Origin: Methylobacterium longum
Lineage (GTDB): Bacteria > Pseudomonadota > Alphaproteobacteria > Rhizobiales > Beijerinckiaceae
Length of the DNA stretch: 64,000 nucleotides
Assembly (NCBI RefSeq): GCF_022179385.1
Contig: NZ_BPQS01000001.1
Coordinates: 62,001-126,000 of the forward strand
Direction of reading: 5' to 3'
Shown: positions 31,039-40,289 of the stretch, one piece after another
Numbering within the stretch: position 1 is the stretch's first letter
How the letters are laid out: each line of letters starts with the position of its first letter
The notes under the pieces: model-generated
Told to the model about the DNA's origin: nothing
What the model saw: only the letters and a program-made list of their open reading frames with translations
Databases searched by the model: none
Position numbers and translations under genes: made by a program

Positions 31039-31971
31039 TCAGATCCCGGCGTACCACTCGTAGCCGCGATCCTCCCAGTAGCCGCCGCCGCCCTGGCCGA
31101 GGCCTTTGAGCGACTCCACCAGCTCGACCCGCATCACGTACTTGGCCTGCTTGTAGCCGAGCTGCCGCTCCACCCGCAGGCGCAGCGGCGCGCCGTTGGA
31201 GACCGGCAGCGGCTTGCCGTTGAGGTCGTAGGCCAGGATCGTCTGCGGGTTGACGGCGTCGTAGAGGTCGATGCTCTCGTAGTAGCGGATCGGCCTGCCC
31301 TTATCGTCGGGCTCCGGATCCGGGCTGCCCTGGCCCCAATCGGCCGCGGGGGCATCGGTGGCGGTGGGCGCGCCGCCCCAATCCTCGGCGGCGGCGAGCT
31401 GGACGTAGGCCTCGCGCACCGCGCCCGGTTGACCGGGCCTCAGGAAGGCCCCGTCCTGGCTGCCGGCATATTCGAGCGTGTCGGCGCAGTGGAACACCGC
31501 GTAGCGTGCCTGCGGCTTGAGCCCGGTCCGCTTCAGCAGCTCGGCGAGGGGCACCCCGGCCCATTGCCCGATGCAGCTCCAGCCCTCCACGCAATCGTGA
31601 CGGGTGATCTGCGTCCGCGACGGCAGGGCGCGCAGGTCCGCGAGGCTGAGCGACAGCGGGGTCTCGACCAGGCCGTCGACGGTCAGCTTGAAATCGGCGA
31701 AGGCCTTCGCCGCCAGCGCCCGGTAGGCCCGGTCCGGCGGATCGATCGTGCCGTTCGGCTTGAACCAGGGCGAGATCATCGCGGCCGGGAATTCCCGCGC
31801 GAGGGTCGCGGGACCCATCAGCAGGCGCTGGACGTACAGGTTGGCGTCCTCGCCGACCTGGAGGGTGCGCCGGCCCGTATCGGTCCCGGCAAAGCGGTCG
31901 CAGCCGCCGAGCAGGGCGGTGCCCATCAGGCCGGCGCCGGCGGTGAGGAGCTTGCGGCGGTGGAGGATCAT
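31039..31971 (-). CDS. Molybdopterin-dependent oxidoreductase lipoprotein (MsrP / sulfite oxidase-like)
   Basis: A 310-aa exported protein of the sulfite oxidase/MsrP fold. Molybdenum is expected to be bound by Cys127 in RHDCVEGWSCIGQWAG. The N-terminus has a twin-Arg-like start (HRRKLL) and a lipobox ending LLGGC at Cys24, so a membrane-anchored periplasmic lipoprotein is likely. Its ATG overlaps the stop of a cytochrome b gene, so the pair resembles MsrPQ in logic, with a b561-like partner instead of MsrQ. It could repair oxidised methionine or reduce another S- or N-oxide. An insert near residues 195-225 (Asp/Pro-rich) is unusual. Confidence 0.85.
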   Translation of the reverse strand: MILHRRKLLTAGAGLMGTALLGGCDRFAGTDTGRRTLQVGEDANLYVQRLLMGPATLAREFPAAMISPWFKPNGTIDPPDRAYRALAAKAFADFKLTVDGLVETPLSLSLADLRALPSRTQITRHDCVEGWSCIGQWAGVPLAELLKRTGLKPQARYAVFHCADTLEYAGSQDGAFLRPGQPGAVREAYVQLAAAEDWGGAPTATDAPAADWGQGSPDPEPDDKGRPIRYYESIDLYDAVNPQTILAYDLNGKPLPVSNGAPLRLRVERQLGYKQAKYVMRVELVESLKGLGQGGGGYWEDRGYEWYAGI

Positions 31972-32831
31972 CGCGCGGTCTCCCGGTCACGGCCGAGGCT
32001 GAACCAGCCGGTGATCATGCCGCGCATGTTGTTCACGAGGCCGGAGACCAGGACCAGGAGCACGTGGACCACCACGAACAGCACGATCAGGCCGGCGGCG
32101 ATGAAGTGGACGCTCCGCGCCGATTGGCGCCCCCCGAACAACTCGGTGAGCCAGGGCCAGGCGGCGTCCATCCCGGGCGACATGGCGAGGCCGGCCAGCA
32201 CCATCGCGGGCAGCAGGCCCAGCACCAGCACGAGGTAGGTGAGCTTCTGGATCACGTTGTAGCGCTTGGCCTCCGTGCCCTCGGGGAAGCGCAGGAGCAG
32301 GTGCTCCTTCACGGAGCCGCCGAAGTCGCGGATCTGGTCCCCGTCCGGGATCAGCCGGCGGCGGAGCTGGCCGCTGAACAGGCCGTACAGCAGGTACACC
32401 GCGCCGTTGATCACCAGGAGCCACGCGAACAGGAAGTGCCAGCGCCGGCCCGTGGCGAGGTCCTGATCGGCCGGCAGGGTAGCCCAGGCCGGGAAGGCCC
32501 GCTCCACATCGGCGCCGCCCGCGCCGCGGGACAGGCCGAGCACCCCGGTCGTGTCGAGGCTGTGCGTGCCGACCGTCACAACCCCGCGGCTCTTGCCGTC
32601 GCCACCCTGCTCGCTGGTGATGGCCAGCGCCGGATCGTCGAAGGTGGAGACCGCGCCCCAGTAGAGGGCCGGATGGGCGTTGAAGATCTGCAGGCCGCTC
32701 ATCAGCAGCACCAGCAGCACGACGGCGTTGATCCAGTGCGCCAGCCGGATCACCAGCGGGTGGCGGTAGAACCACCGGCGCCCGTGCCGGTCGACGGTCT
32801 CGGGGGCTTCGAGGGCAGGGGAGGCGGCCAA
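31968..32831 (-). CDS. Cytochrome b/b6-type membrane protein, electron partner of the molybdoprotein
   Basis: Di-heme cytochrome b561/Ni-hydrogenase-type protein of about 287 aa with four main helices. Candidate heme ligands are His in VIRLAHWINAV, in RRWHFLFAWLLVING, in RSVHFIAAGLIVLF and in VVVHVLLVLVSG. It should carry quinol electrons to the periplasmic molybdoprotein encoded directly after it with an ATGA overlap. The start is uncertain. TTG 32831 is proposed because an upstream ATG at 32996 would overlap the divergent pyrB start and add a low-complexity segment. Confidence 0.8.
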   Translation of the reverse strand: MAASPALEAPETVDRHGRRWFYRHPLVIRLAHWINAVVLLVLLMSGLQIFNAHPALYWGAVSTFDDPALAITSEQGGDGKSRGVVTVGTHSLDTTGVLGLSRGAGGADVERAFPAWATLPADQDLATGRRWHFLFAWLLVINGAVYLLYGLFSGQLRRRLIPDGDQIRDFGGSVKEHLLLRFPEGTEAKRYNVIQKLTYLVLVLGLLPAMVLAGLAMSPGMDAAWPWLTELFGGRQSARSVHFIAAGLIVLFVVVHVLLVLVSGLVNNMRGMITGWFSLGRDRETAR

Positions 32832-32994
32832 GCGTCTGGATCCCGGGCATGCGGCGCCGGGAGACGTCTGATTCCCGACCGTTCGGGCAGATACGTGGCG
32901 CGCGGAGCGCGGGTTACCATCCGCCGGAAAAAAAGACCGCGGGCGCCCCCCGCCTTGCCGGGACGGCGCGCCGCACCTACACCCGGGCCTCATC

Positions 32995-33942
32995 ATGACG
33001 ACGCCCGCGCCCCCGGCCTTCCCGCACCGTCACCTCCTCGGCATCGAGGGCCTGACCCGGCCCGACATCGAGGCCCTGCTCGACGCCGCCGATTCCGCCG
33101 TCGACATTTCGCGGCAGGTGGAGAAGAAGCGCACGACCCTGCGGGGTCGCACGCAGATCAACCTGTTCTTCGAGCCCTCGACGCGGACGCAATCGTCCTT
33201 CGAGCTCGCCGGCAAGCGACTCGGCGCCGACGTGATGAACATGTCGGTGGCCTCGTCCTCGGTGAAGAAGGGCGAGACCCTGATCGACACCGCCGCGACG
33301 CTCAACGCCATGCGGCCCGACATCATCGTGGTCCGGCACGAATCGGCCGGCGCCGTCCACCTCCTCGCCCGCAAGGTCGATTGCGCGGTGGTCAATGCCG
33401 GCGACGGCGCCCACGAGCACCCGACCCAGGCGCTCCTCGACGCGCTCACCATCCGCCGCAACAAGGGCCGGATCGAGGGCTTGCGGGTGGCGATCTGCGG
33501 CGACGTCCTGCACTCGCGGGTGGCCCGCTCCAACATCATCCTGCTGCAGGCCATGGGCGCGCGGGTCCGCCTGATCGCCCCCTCGACGCTGCTGCCCGCC
33601 GGGATCGAGCGCTTCGGCGTCGAGACCTTCACGGACATGCGCAAGGGCTTGGTGGGCTGCGACATCGTGATGATGCTGCGCCTTCAGCGGGAGCGCATGA
33701 ACGGCTCGTTCGTGCCCTCCGTGAAGGAGTATTTCCGCTATTTCGGCCTGGACGGCGAGAAGCTGGCGCTGGCCGAGCCCGACGCCCTGGTGATGCATCC
33801 GGGGCCGATGAATCGCGGCGTCGAGATCTCCTCCGAGATCGCCGACGGGGCGCAGTCGCTGATCCGCGAGCAGGTCGAGATGGGCGTCGCCGTGCGCATG
33901 GCCGTGCTGGAGGCGCTAGCCCGGCACCTGCCGAACGAGTGA
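32995..33942 (+). CDS. pyrB: Aspartate carbamoyltransferase catalytic subunit
   Basis: A 315-aa enzyme that joins carbamoyl phosphate and aspartate in pyrimidine synthesis. The carbamoyl-phosphate motif [12 protein letters not shown] is near residue 60, the [12 protein letters not shown] motif near 140, and [13 protein letters not shown] near the C-terminus. It has the standard length. There is no pyrI, and no pyrC follows in the window. It is divergent from the cytochrome b gene. Confidence 0.95.
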   Translation: MTTPAPPAFPHRHLLGIEGLTRPDIEALLDAADSAVDISRQVEKKRTTLRGRTQINLFFEPSTRTQSSFELAGKRLGADVMNMSVASSSVKKGETLIDTAATLNAMRPDIIVVRHESAGAVHLLARKVDCAVVNAGDGAHEHPTQALLDALTIRRNKGRIEGLRVAICGDVLHSRVARSNIILLQAMGARVRLIAPSTLLPAGIERFGVETFTDMRKGLVGCDIVMMLRLQRERMNGSFVPSVKEYFRYFGLDGEKLALAEPDALVMHPGPMNRGVEISSEIADGAQSLIREQVEMGVAVRMAVLEALARHLPNE

Positions 33943-34066
33943 GCCCCGGACAAAGCCGGGCGGCCTTCACCCGCACCGCTTGCCCGCGGAGCGGCCGTAG
34001 CGCAGTTTCCTGCCGAAATCCGGTCCCGGTCCGTATCAGGGGCCGGTCCAACATGCAGATCGCTTC

Positions 34067-34390
34067 ATGACCGCCTACACGCTCGCCGACCTCGCCGCCC
34101 TCGTGGCGAGCCGCGCCGGGACCGATCCGGCCACCTCCTACACGGCCAAGCTCCTGTCGGAGGGGCCCGCCAAGGCGGCCAAGAAGCTCGGCGAGGAGGC
34201 GGTGGAGGCGGCGATCGCGGCCGTGCAGGGCGACAAGACGGGCCTGCGGAACGAGGCCGCCGACGTGCTCTACCACCTCGTCGTGCTGCTCCGGGCCGGC
34301 GGGGTCGAGCTCGAGGCCGTGATGGCCGAGCTGGAGCGCCGCACCGCTCAGAGCGGCATCGCCGAGAAGGCCGCGAGGCGCCACGCGTGA
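34067..34390 (+). CDS. hisE: Phosphoribosyl-ATP pyrophosphatase
   Basis: A 107-aa MazG-like all-alpha enzyme, the second step of histidine synthesis. The motifs [20 protein letters not shown] and [14 protein letters not shown] carry the acidic metal ligands. It is a stand-alone HisE with no HisI fusion. The stop overlaps the coaA GTG, so the two are coupled, an arrangement common in alphaproteobacteria at the end of the his cluster. Confidence 0.93.
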   Translation: MTAYTLADLAALVASRAGTDPATSYTAKLLSEGPAKAAKKLGEEAVEAAIAAVQGDKTGLRNEAADVLYHLVVLLRAGGVELEAVMAELERRTAQSGIAEKAARRHA

Positions 34391-35376
34391 ACGCGGCCAC
34401 GCTGCCGGGCTCGGTCGAGGCGATCCTCGACGCGTCGGACCGGCTCTCGCCGTATCGCCGCTTCAGCCGCGAGGAATGGGCGCAGCTGCGCGCCGACACG
34501 CCGCTCACCCTCAAGCAGGAGGATCTCGAGCGGCTGCAATCGATCAACGACCCGATCTCGGTGGAGGAGGTCGAGGCGATCTACCTGCCGCTGTCGCGGC
34601 TGCTCGCCCTCTACGTCGCGGCGACGCAGGGGCTGTTCAAGGCGACGCAGCGCTTCCTGCTCGCCGAGCGCGAGACCAAGGCGCCCTACATCATCGGGCT
34701 CGCCGGCTCGGTGGCGGTGGGCAAGTCCACGACCGCCCGCATCCTGACCGCCCTGCTGGCGCGCTGGCCCAACACCCCGAAGGTCGACCTCGTCACCACC
34801 GACGGCTTCCTGCTGCCCAACGCCGAACTCGCCGCCAACGGCCTGATGGAGCGCAAGGGGTTCCCGGAGAGCTACGACACCGCCGCGCTGCTGCGCTTCC
34901 TCCACGACGTGAAGGCCGGCCACAAGCGCGTGACCGCGCCGCTCTACTCGCACCTCGTCTACGACCGGGTTCCCGGGGAGGAGCGGGTGGTGGAGAGCCC
35001 CGACATCCTGATCGTCGAGGGCCTGAACGTGCTCCAGCCCGCCCGCCTGCCGCGGGACGGCACCGCGATCCCGTTCGTCTCCGACTTCTTCGACTTCTCG
35101 ATCTACCTCGACGGCCACGAGGACGACCTGCACCGCTGGTACGTCACGCGCTTCATGAAGCTGCGCCAGACCGCCTTCCGAGACCCCCGTTCCTACTTCC
35201 GGAAATACGCCGAGATCGCGGAACCCGAGGCGCTCGACATCGCCGACCGGCTCTGGACCACGATCAACCTGCCGAACCTGCGCGAGAACATCGTGCCCAC
35301 CCGCCAGCGGGCGAGCCTGATCCTCACCAAGGGCGCGAGCCACCGCATCGAGAGCGTGGCGCTGCGGCGGCTGTGA
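34387..35376 (+). CDS. coaA: Type I pantothenate kinase
   Basis: A 329-aa P-loop kinase that phosphorylates pantothenate in the first committed step of CoA synthesis. Walker A is [15 protein letters not shown] near residue 102. The family motif [12 protein letters not shown] and the Tyr/Arg-rich [16 protein letters not shown] region follow. It starts at GTG overlapping the hisE stop. With coaD 236 bp downstream, two CoA-pathway enzymes cluster here. Confidence 0.95.
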   Translation: MNAATLPGSVEAILDASDRLSPYRRFSREEWAQLRADTPLTLKQEDLERLQSINDPISVEEVEAIYLPLSRLLALYVAATQGLFKATQRFLLAERETKAPYIIGLAGSVAVGKSTTARILTALLARWPNTPKVDLVTTDGFLLPNAELAANGLMERKGFPESYDTAALLRFLHDVKAGHKRVTAPLYSHLVYDRVPGEERVVESPDILIVEGLNVLQPARLPRDGTAIPFVSDFFDFSIYLDGHEDDLHRWYVTRFMKLRQTAFRDPRSYFRKYAEIAEPEALDIADRLWTTINLPNLRENIVPTRQRASLILTKGASHRIESVALRRL

Positions 35377-35612
35377 CCTGTGGGCACGCCGCCCTGCGCG
35401 GGGAACGCAGCCTGCGGCAGCGGCGGAGCGGCGGCGGACCGGCCGGCAGGCCCTGGAGGCTCATCCGGCTCGCCCCGCCCGCGCCCCCTGGCACCGCGGA
35501 GAGGCGCGGCCCCGGGCAGGGGGCGCGAAGCCGCGTGATCGGGCCGCCGGCCGGGCGGCCCCTCCGAGACCCAGGTTCCGTCCGGCGCGAAAATGCTCTA
35601 GGTCGGGCGCCG

Positions 35613-36116
35613 ATGACCCGCACCGCCCTTTATGCCGGCTCGTTCGATCCGGTCACGAACGGCCATCTCGACGTGATCCGCCAAGCCTGCCGGCTGGTGG
35701 ACCGCCTCGTGATCGCCATTGGCGTGCATCCCGGCAAGTCGCCCCTGTTCTCAGCCGAGGAGCGGGCCGTCCTGCTGACCGAGACCTGCGGGCCGGTGGC
35801 GCAGGCCGAGGGCGCGGCGCTGGAGATCGTCACCTTCGACGATCTCGCCGTCTCGGCGGCCCGGCGCTGCGGCGCGGCGATCTTCATCCGCGGCCTGCGC
35901 GACGGCACCGACCTCGACTACGAGATGCAGCTCGCCGGCATGAACGGCGCCATGGCACCGGAGGTGCAGACCGTGTTCCTGCCCGCCTCCACGCAGGCGC
36001 GCCCGATCACCGCGACGCTGGTGCGCCAGATCGCCGGCATGGGCGGGGACGTCTCGCCCTTCGTGCCCGCCGCGGTGGCCGAACGCCTCCGGCAGCGCTT
36101 CGCCGCCCGTTCCTGA
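35613..36116 (+). CDS. coaD: Phosphopantetheine adenylyltransferase
   Basis: A 167-aa nucleotidyltransferase that forms dephospho-CoA. The N-terminal motif [19 protein letters not shown] contains the T/HxGH adenylylation signature. The C-terminal ATP motif, ISSTxxR in E. coli, is [11 protein letters not shown] here. It has the normal length. A secreted cyclophilin gene follows after 20 bp, probably in the same transcript. Confidence 0.94.
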   Translation: MTRTALYAGSFDPVTNGHLDVIRQACRLVDRLVIAIGVHPGKSPLFSAEERAVLLTETCGPVAQAEGAALEIVTFDDLAVSAARRCGAAIFIRGLRDGTDLDYEMQLAGMNGAMAPEVQTVFLPASTQARPITATLVRQIAGMGGDVSPFVPAAVAERLRQRFAARS

Positions 36117-36136
36117 CCCTGACCTGGAAGAACCCG

Positions 36137-36685
36137 ATGAATCGACGCCACACCCTTCTCGCGCTCGTCCTCGCGCTCGGCACCGCCGGCGCGGCCCAGG
36201 CCGCCGACGCCAACACGGTCTATCTCCAGACCAAGGACGGGCGGATCACCGTCGAATTGCGGCCGGACCTCGCGCCCAAGCACGTCAAGCAGATCAAGAC
36301 GCTGATCGGCCAGGGCTTCTACAACGGCCTGAAGTTCCATCGGGTGATCGACGGCTTCATGGCCCAGACCGGTGACCCGAAGGGCAACGGCACCGGCGGA
36401 TCCAGCCTGCCGAACATCCCGGCGGAGTTCTCGCAATCGGCGCAGTTCCGCCGCGGCACGGTGGGCATGGCCCGCTCGTCCGACCCGAACTCGGCCAATT
36501 CTCAGTTCTTCATCTGCCTCGGCGATGCGCCCTTCCTGAACGGCCAGTACACGGTCGTGGGCGCCGTCACCGACGGGCTCGACGTGCTCGACAAGATCAA
36601 GCGGGCGGCCCCCGGCGCACCCGGCGGCGCCGTGCAGGACCCCGACAAGATCGTCAGCATGACGCTGGCCGAGAAGGCCAAGTAG
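36137..36685 (+). CDS. Exported cyclophilin-type peptidyl-prolyl isomerase
   Basis: A 182-aa cyclophilin with a Sec signal peptide (cleavage after AGAAQA). Core motifs are FHRVIDGFMAQTGDP, GTVGMARSSDPNSANSQFFI and the short C-terminal PxKI segment. It should act on folding of periplasmic proteins. A second, cytosolic cyclophilin lies about 600 bp downstream, with one small exported protein between them. Confidence 0.92.
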   Translation: MNRRHTLLALVLALGTAGAAQAADANTVYLQTKDGRITVELRPDLAPKHVKQIKTLIGQGFYNGLKFHRVIDGFMAQTGDPKGNGTGGSSLPNIPAEFSQSAQFRRGTVGMARSSDPNSANSQFFICLGDAPFLNGQYTVVGAVTDGLDVLDKIKRAAPGAPGGAVQDPDKIVSMTLAEKAK

Positions 36686-36692
36686 CGGCCGC

Positions 36693-37190
36693 ATGCCGGG
36701 CTGGCGCGCCGCCTCGGTCCTCCTGCTGAGCCTGGCTCCGGCGGCCGCCGCGCCTTACGAGGGCAGCCCCTTCTACGGCTACGCCTTCGAGCCCGGTGGC
36801 GCCTATCCGCTGAGCCTGCCGCAGACCCTCCGGGGCACCGTCGCGGTACCCCTGTCCCGGATGGCCACCCGGCCCGCCGACACCCTCGTCGCGCTCTACC
36901 CGGCCCTGGCCGCCTGCTGGCAGGTGCCGGCCGGGCTCGGGCCGCCGAGCCCGGGGGCGGACGACATCGAGATCACGCTCCGCCTGTCGCTGCGCCGCGA
37001 CGGCAGCCTGATCGGGCCGCCGCGCGTCACCTACGCGGCCGGCGTCTCCGGCAGCCAGCGGACCGCCCTGGTGCGCGGGACCCTCGACGCCCTGGCGCGC
37101 TGCACCCCGGTCAACCTGACGCCAGGCCTCGGCCGGGCGATCGCGGGCCGGCCGGTGGCGCTCCGCTTCGTCTACCGCCCGCCGGCCTGA
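36693..37190 (+). CDS. Small exported protein with a TonB-C-like fold, function unknown
   Basis: A 165-aa protein with an N-terminal signal peptide (cleavage near PAAAAP). The mature part contains the pattern ITLRLSLRRDGSLIGPPRVTYA followed by ALVRGTLDALARCTPVNL, which resembles the TonB C-terminal/TolA-like energy-transducer module found in many secreted proteins. There is no membrane anchor after the signal. It begins 7 bp after the exported cyclophilin, so the two are probably co-expressed and may share a periplasmic role. Confidence 0.75.
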   Translation: MPGWRAASVLLLSLAPAAAAPYEGSPFYGYAFEPGGAYPLSLPQTLRGTVAVPLSRMATRPADTLVALYPALAACWQVPAGLGPPSPGADDIEITLRLSLRRDGSLIGPPRVTYAAGVSGSQRTALVRGTLDALARCTPVNLTPGLGRAIAGRPVALRFVYRPPA

Positions 37191-37274
37191 ACGCCGGCGA
37201 TCCCCCCTCTCTCACGGGCGCTGGCCGGATGCGGCGCGCGCCGATACAGTTTCATCAACCGGAAGGATAGAGTT

Positions 37275-37733
37275 ATGGCCGACAACGAAACCATCGTCCT
37301 GGAAACCACCAAGGGCCGCGTCGTGATCGCGCTGCGCCCCGACCTTGCCCCCGGCCACGTGGAGCGCATCAAGACGCTGGCCTCCCAGGGCTTCTACGAC
37401 GGCGTGCCGTTCCACCGGGTGATCGACGGCTTCATGGCCCAGACGGGCGACCCGACCGGCACCGGCTCGGGCGGTTCGGACCTGCCGGATCTGAAGGCCG
37501 AGTTCAACGCCGAGGCGCACGTGCGCGGCACCTGCTCGATGGCGCGGACCAACTTCCCGCACTCGGCGAACTCGCAGTTCTTCATCTGCTTCGACGACGC
37601 CCGCTTCCTCGACAAGCAGTACACGGTGTGGGGCAAGGTCGTGGAGGGCATGGACGTGGTCGACACGATCAACAAGGGCGAGCCGCCGCGCTCCCCGGAC
37701 AAGATCGTGAAGGCGACCGTCGGCGCCGCCTGA
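37275..37733 (+). CDS. ppiB: Cytosolic cyclophilin-type peptidyl-prolyl isomerase
   Basis: A 152-aa cyclophilin without a signal peptide. FHRVIDGFMAQTGDPTGTG, CSMARTNFPHSANSQFFI and VVEGMDVVDTI are all in place. GGAAGGA lies before ATG 37275. It is closely similar to the upstream exported copy, which points to an old duplication split between two compartments. Confidence 0.93.
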   Translation: MADNETIVLETTKGRVVIALRPDLAPGHVERIKTLASQGFYDGVPFHRVIDGFMAQTGDPTGTGSGGSDLPDLKAEFNAEAHVRGTCSMARTNFPHSANSQFFICFDDARFLDKQYTVWGKVVEGMDVVDTINKGEPPRSPDKIVKATVGAA

Positions 37734-37852
37734 GGCTGACCTGAGTGCCGGGCCGCCCGTACCCGCGGGTGGCCCTCGCATCTCCCATCGACCTCCTCCT
37801 GAGGCGCCCGCGGCACTTCAGGAGGTGGGCGTGGCCGGGATCTGGGTCGGGC

Positions 37853-38506
37853 TCACTTACCCGCCGATCGCCCGCCCCCACGACCGGCGGCTTCCGATCT
37901 CGGCGCGGCATCCTCCGCCGCCGCCAGATCCTCCGGCGTGTTGATGTTGAGGAACGGGTCCATCGGCTGGACCGTCCACGACGCCACCGCTGCGGTGTTT
38001 CGGTCGATGAAGGCGCCGACGCGCCGCTCGCCCCGCTCCAGATAGGCCCGCAGGTCATCGCGCAGGGCCGACGGCCAGAGGGCGATCGTGTAGTGCCGCC
38101 GCTCGCCCGACGCCGCCAGCGCGATGCCACCCTGCGGCTCGGCAGCCTGGAGCCGCGCCACCAGGTCCTCCGGCAGGAACGGCGCGTCGCCCGATACGCT
38201 CACCACGCGCGCGATGCCCCGCGCTCCGGCGTGCTCCAGCCCGGCGAGGATGCCGGCGAGCGGGCCCGGCTGATCCGGAACCGGGTCCGGCAGGATCGGA
38301 CCCGGAAACCCGGAAAACCGCGCCGGATCGCCGTTGGCGCTCAGCGCCAGTCCCGCCCCGCATTGGGGTGCCAACCGCGCGACCACGCGCTCGAGCAGCG
38401 TCAGGCCCCCGAGGCGCAGCAGCGGCTTGTCGCCGCCGCCCATCCGCCGCGCCTGCCCGCCGGCCAGGATCAGGCCCAGCACCGGCGGAGCCACGGCCTC
38501 ACTCAA
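37853..38506 (-). CDS. mobA: Molybdenum cofactor guanylyltransferase
   Basis: A 217-aa nucleotidyltransferase that turns molybdopterin into the bis-MGD/MGD form. The N-terminal signature LILAGGQARRMGGGDKPLL is exact, and SGDAPFLPEDLV and FLNINTPEDL follow. It begins with TTG inside the last codons of mrp (8-nt overlap). A Ser/Gly/Arg-rich tail ends the protein. The sulfite-oxidase-type protein in this window would not need the GMP form, so MobA serves other molybdoenzymes, for example formate dehydrogenases or DMSO-reductase types. Confidence 0.9.
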   Translation of the reverse strand: MSEAVAPPVLGLILAGGQARRMGGGDKPLLRLGGLTLLERVVARLAPQCGAGLALSANGDPARFSGFPGPILPDPVPDQPGPLAGILAGLEHAGARGIARVVSVSGDAPFLPEDLVARLQAAEPQGGIALAASGERRHYTIALWPSALRDDLRAYLERGERRVGAFIDRNTAAVASWTVQPMDPFLNINTPEDLAAAEDAAPRSEAAGRGGGRSAGK

Positions 38507-39686
38507 TGACGATCTTCGGCGCCGTGCGCCCGGCCGGTGCGCCGGACAGGTTCGCCCAAAGCTGCGCCGCGATGTCCCGATAGACCTTGGCGTGCGGCCC
38601 CCCCGGATCCGTCGCCACGACCGGCTGGCCGGAATCCGAGGTCTCGCGGATGGTCATGTCGAGCGGGACCTCGCCGAGGAACGGCACGCCGAGGCGCTGG
38701 GCCTCGATCCGCGCGCCGCCGTGCCCGAAGATGTGCGAGGCGTGGCCGCAATTCGGGCAGACGAAGGTCGCCATGTTCTCGATCACGCCGAGGATCGGCA
38801 CCGCGACCTTCTTGAACATGGTCACGCCGCGCCGCGCGTCGATCAGCGCGAGATCCTGGGGTGTCGAGACGATCACGGCGCCGGAGAGGGGCGTCGCCTG
38901 CGCCATGGTGAGCTGGGCGTCGCCGGTGCCGGGCGGCATGTCGACGAGCAGCACGTCGAGCTCGCCCCACAGCACGTCGCGCAGCATCTGCGTGATGGCC
39001 GATTGCACCATCGGGCCGCGCCAGATCATGGCGGTCTCGGGTTCGATCAGGAAGCCGATCGACATGACCTTGAGGCCGTAGCCGACCATCGGCTCCATGG
39101 CCTTGTTGTCGACGACGTTGGGCTTGCCCGAGAGGCCGAACAGCTTCGGCACCGACGGGCCGTAGATGTCGGCGTCGAGGAGGCCCACCTTCAGCCCCTG
39201 CGCCTGCAGGGCGAGGGCGAGGTTGCACGCGGTGGTGGACTTGCCGACGCCGCCCTTGCCTGAGGCGACCGCCACGATGTGGCGCACGCCGGCGATCTGC
39301 GGCCCCTGGTTCGGCGGCGCGCCGGGGCGCGGCGGCGCGACCGGCGGCGGCGTGACGGGCTGCGGGGCGGCGCCGCTCTGGGCCGGGTGGCCCGGTCCCC
39401 GCTCGGACGTGAGGCTCGCGAACACGCCCGAGACGCCCGGCATCTGCAGCACGCGGCCCTCGGCCTGCCGCCGCACCGGCTCGAACCGCTCGGCCTCGCT
39501 GGGATCGACCAGGATCGAGAACATCACCCGGCCGTTCGGATCGACCACGACCTCGGAGAGCCGGCCGGAGCCGGGCAGGGTGGTGCCGGCGGCATCGACG
39601 GTGACGCTGGCGAGCGCCTTCACTACGTCGTCGCGGGTGATCGCCAAGTCGTCCTCCAAGGGGGCAAGCAGGTATGCCAGCTGCAT
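38499..39686 (-). CDS. mrp: Iron-sulfur cluster carrier protein, Mrp/ApbC family
   Basis: A 395-aa P-loop ATPase of the Mrp/NBP35 family, which carries or loads Fe-S clusters. An N-terminal MIP18 (FeS assembly P) domain (about 1-90) is joined by a Pro-rich linker to the ATPase domain with SGKGGVGKSTTACNLA and DMPPGTGDAQLT. The cluster-binding CPNC motif is in FVCPNCGHAS. ATG 39686 is preferred; longer open-frame extensions look like non-coding sequence. mobA overlaps its 3' end, linking Fe-S and molybdenum cofactor supply. Confidence 0.9.
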   Translation of the reverse strand: MQLAYLLAPLEDDLAITRDDVVKALASVTVDAAGTTLPGSGRLSEVVVDPNGRVMFSILVDPSEAERFEPVRRQAEGRVLQMPGVSGVFASLTSERGPGHPAQSGAAPQPVTPPPVAPPRPGAPPNQGPQIAGVRHIVAVASGKGGVGKSTTACNLALALQAQGLKVGLLDADIYGPSVPKLFGLSGKPNVVDNKAMEPMVGYGLKVMSIGFLIEPETAMIWRGPMVQSAITQMLRDVLWGELDVLLVDMPPGTGDAQLTMAQATPLSGAVIVSTPQDLALIDARRGVTMFKKVAVPILGVIENMATFVCPNCGHASHIFGHGGARIEAQRLGVPFLGEVPLDMTIRETSDSGQPVVATDPGGPHAKVYRDIAAQLWANLSGAPAGRTAPKIVIE

Positions 39687-39876
39687 GTAACCGCGCGGGA
39701 CGAGAACACCAGACCCCAATCCGCAATCGACGACCGCACCCCGATCGCCCGCTTGCCCATGCCCGCGCCCACCCTGGGCCGGTTCGGCCGGGCATGACCC
39801 GCGGGATTCCGGTTGCCCCGCCCCGGTCTTCGTCGTGCCTTCATCGCGGCCTCGGTCGCACTTGCCGCATCGCCCC

Positions 39877-40161
39877 TCAGCGCGGGCGGACGATGAGGGT
39901 GCCGCCTCCATGGTGCCGCGCACCCCGGTCCCGTCGCCGCGCCTGTAGGATCCGTCGCGCAGGCGGCGGCAACCGAGCGGGCCGCGCAGGCGCTGCGCGC
40001 GCGATAGGGACGCCGCCGTAGCGCCGGTGCGAGACGTCGTGGCCGCCGACGCGCATGCCGGGGCCGAAGCGCATCTCGGCCGCCACCGGCCGACCGGTCG
40101 GACCGAGCGCACCCAGCATCAGCGCCACCGCTGCGCGGACGATCACCCGACCCCGCCGCAT
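39877..40161 (-). CDS. Small Arg-rich exported protein, unknown
   Basis: A 94-aa predicted protein with a plausible signal peptide (MRRGRVIVRAAVALMLGALG, cleavage near PVAA) and a strongly basic mature part ending GTLIVRPR. The start has an excellent ribosome site (GGAGG, 5-nt spacing), which is the main reason for calling it. No family is recognised. A frameshifted or spurious reading cannot be excluded in this GC-rich stretch. It resembles in style the other small basic secreted proteins of this window. Confidence 0.5.
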   Translation of the reverse strand: MRRGRVIVRAAVALMLGALGPTGRPVAAEMRFGPGMRVGGHDVSHRRYGGVPIARAAPARPARLPPPARRILQARRRDRGARHHGGGTLIVRPR

Positions 40162-40289
40162 CCGAACCTCCGTCCCCGCGCACGCAAGCTGAACCAACGG
40201 GAGATTGATCCGTTGTCGGGGCAGCCTTCAGGCAGGCCCCCTCCGGGGAGACCCGCCGGGACCGACACGACGCTCAGGAGACCACTTTC

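Noticed and set aside
32832..32996. N-terminal extension of the cytochrome b gene from ATG 32996
   Set aside because: It would overlap the pyrB start on the other strand and encode Arg/Gly/Pro-rich sequence unrelated to cytochromes.
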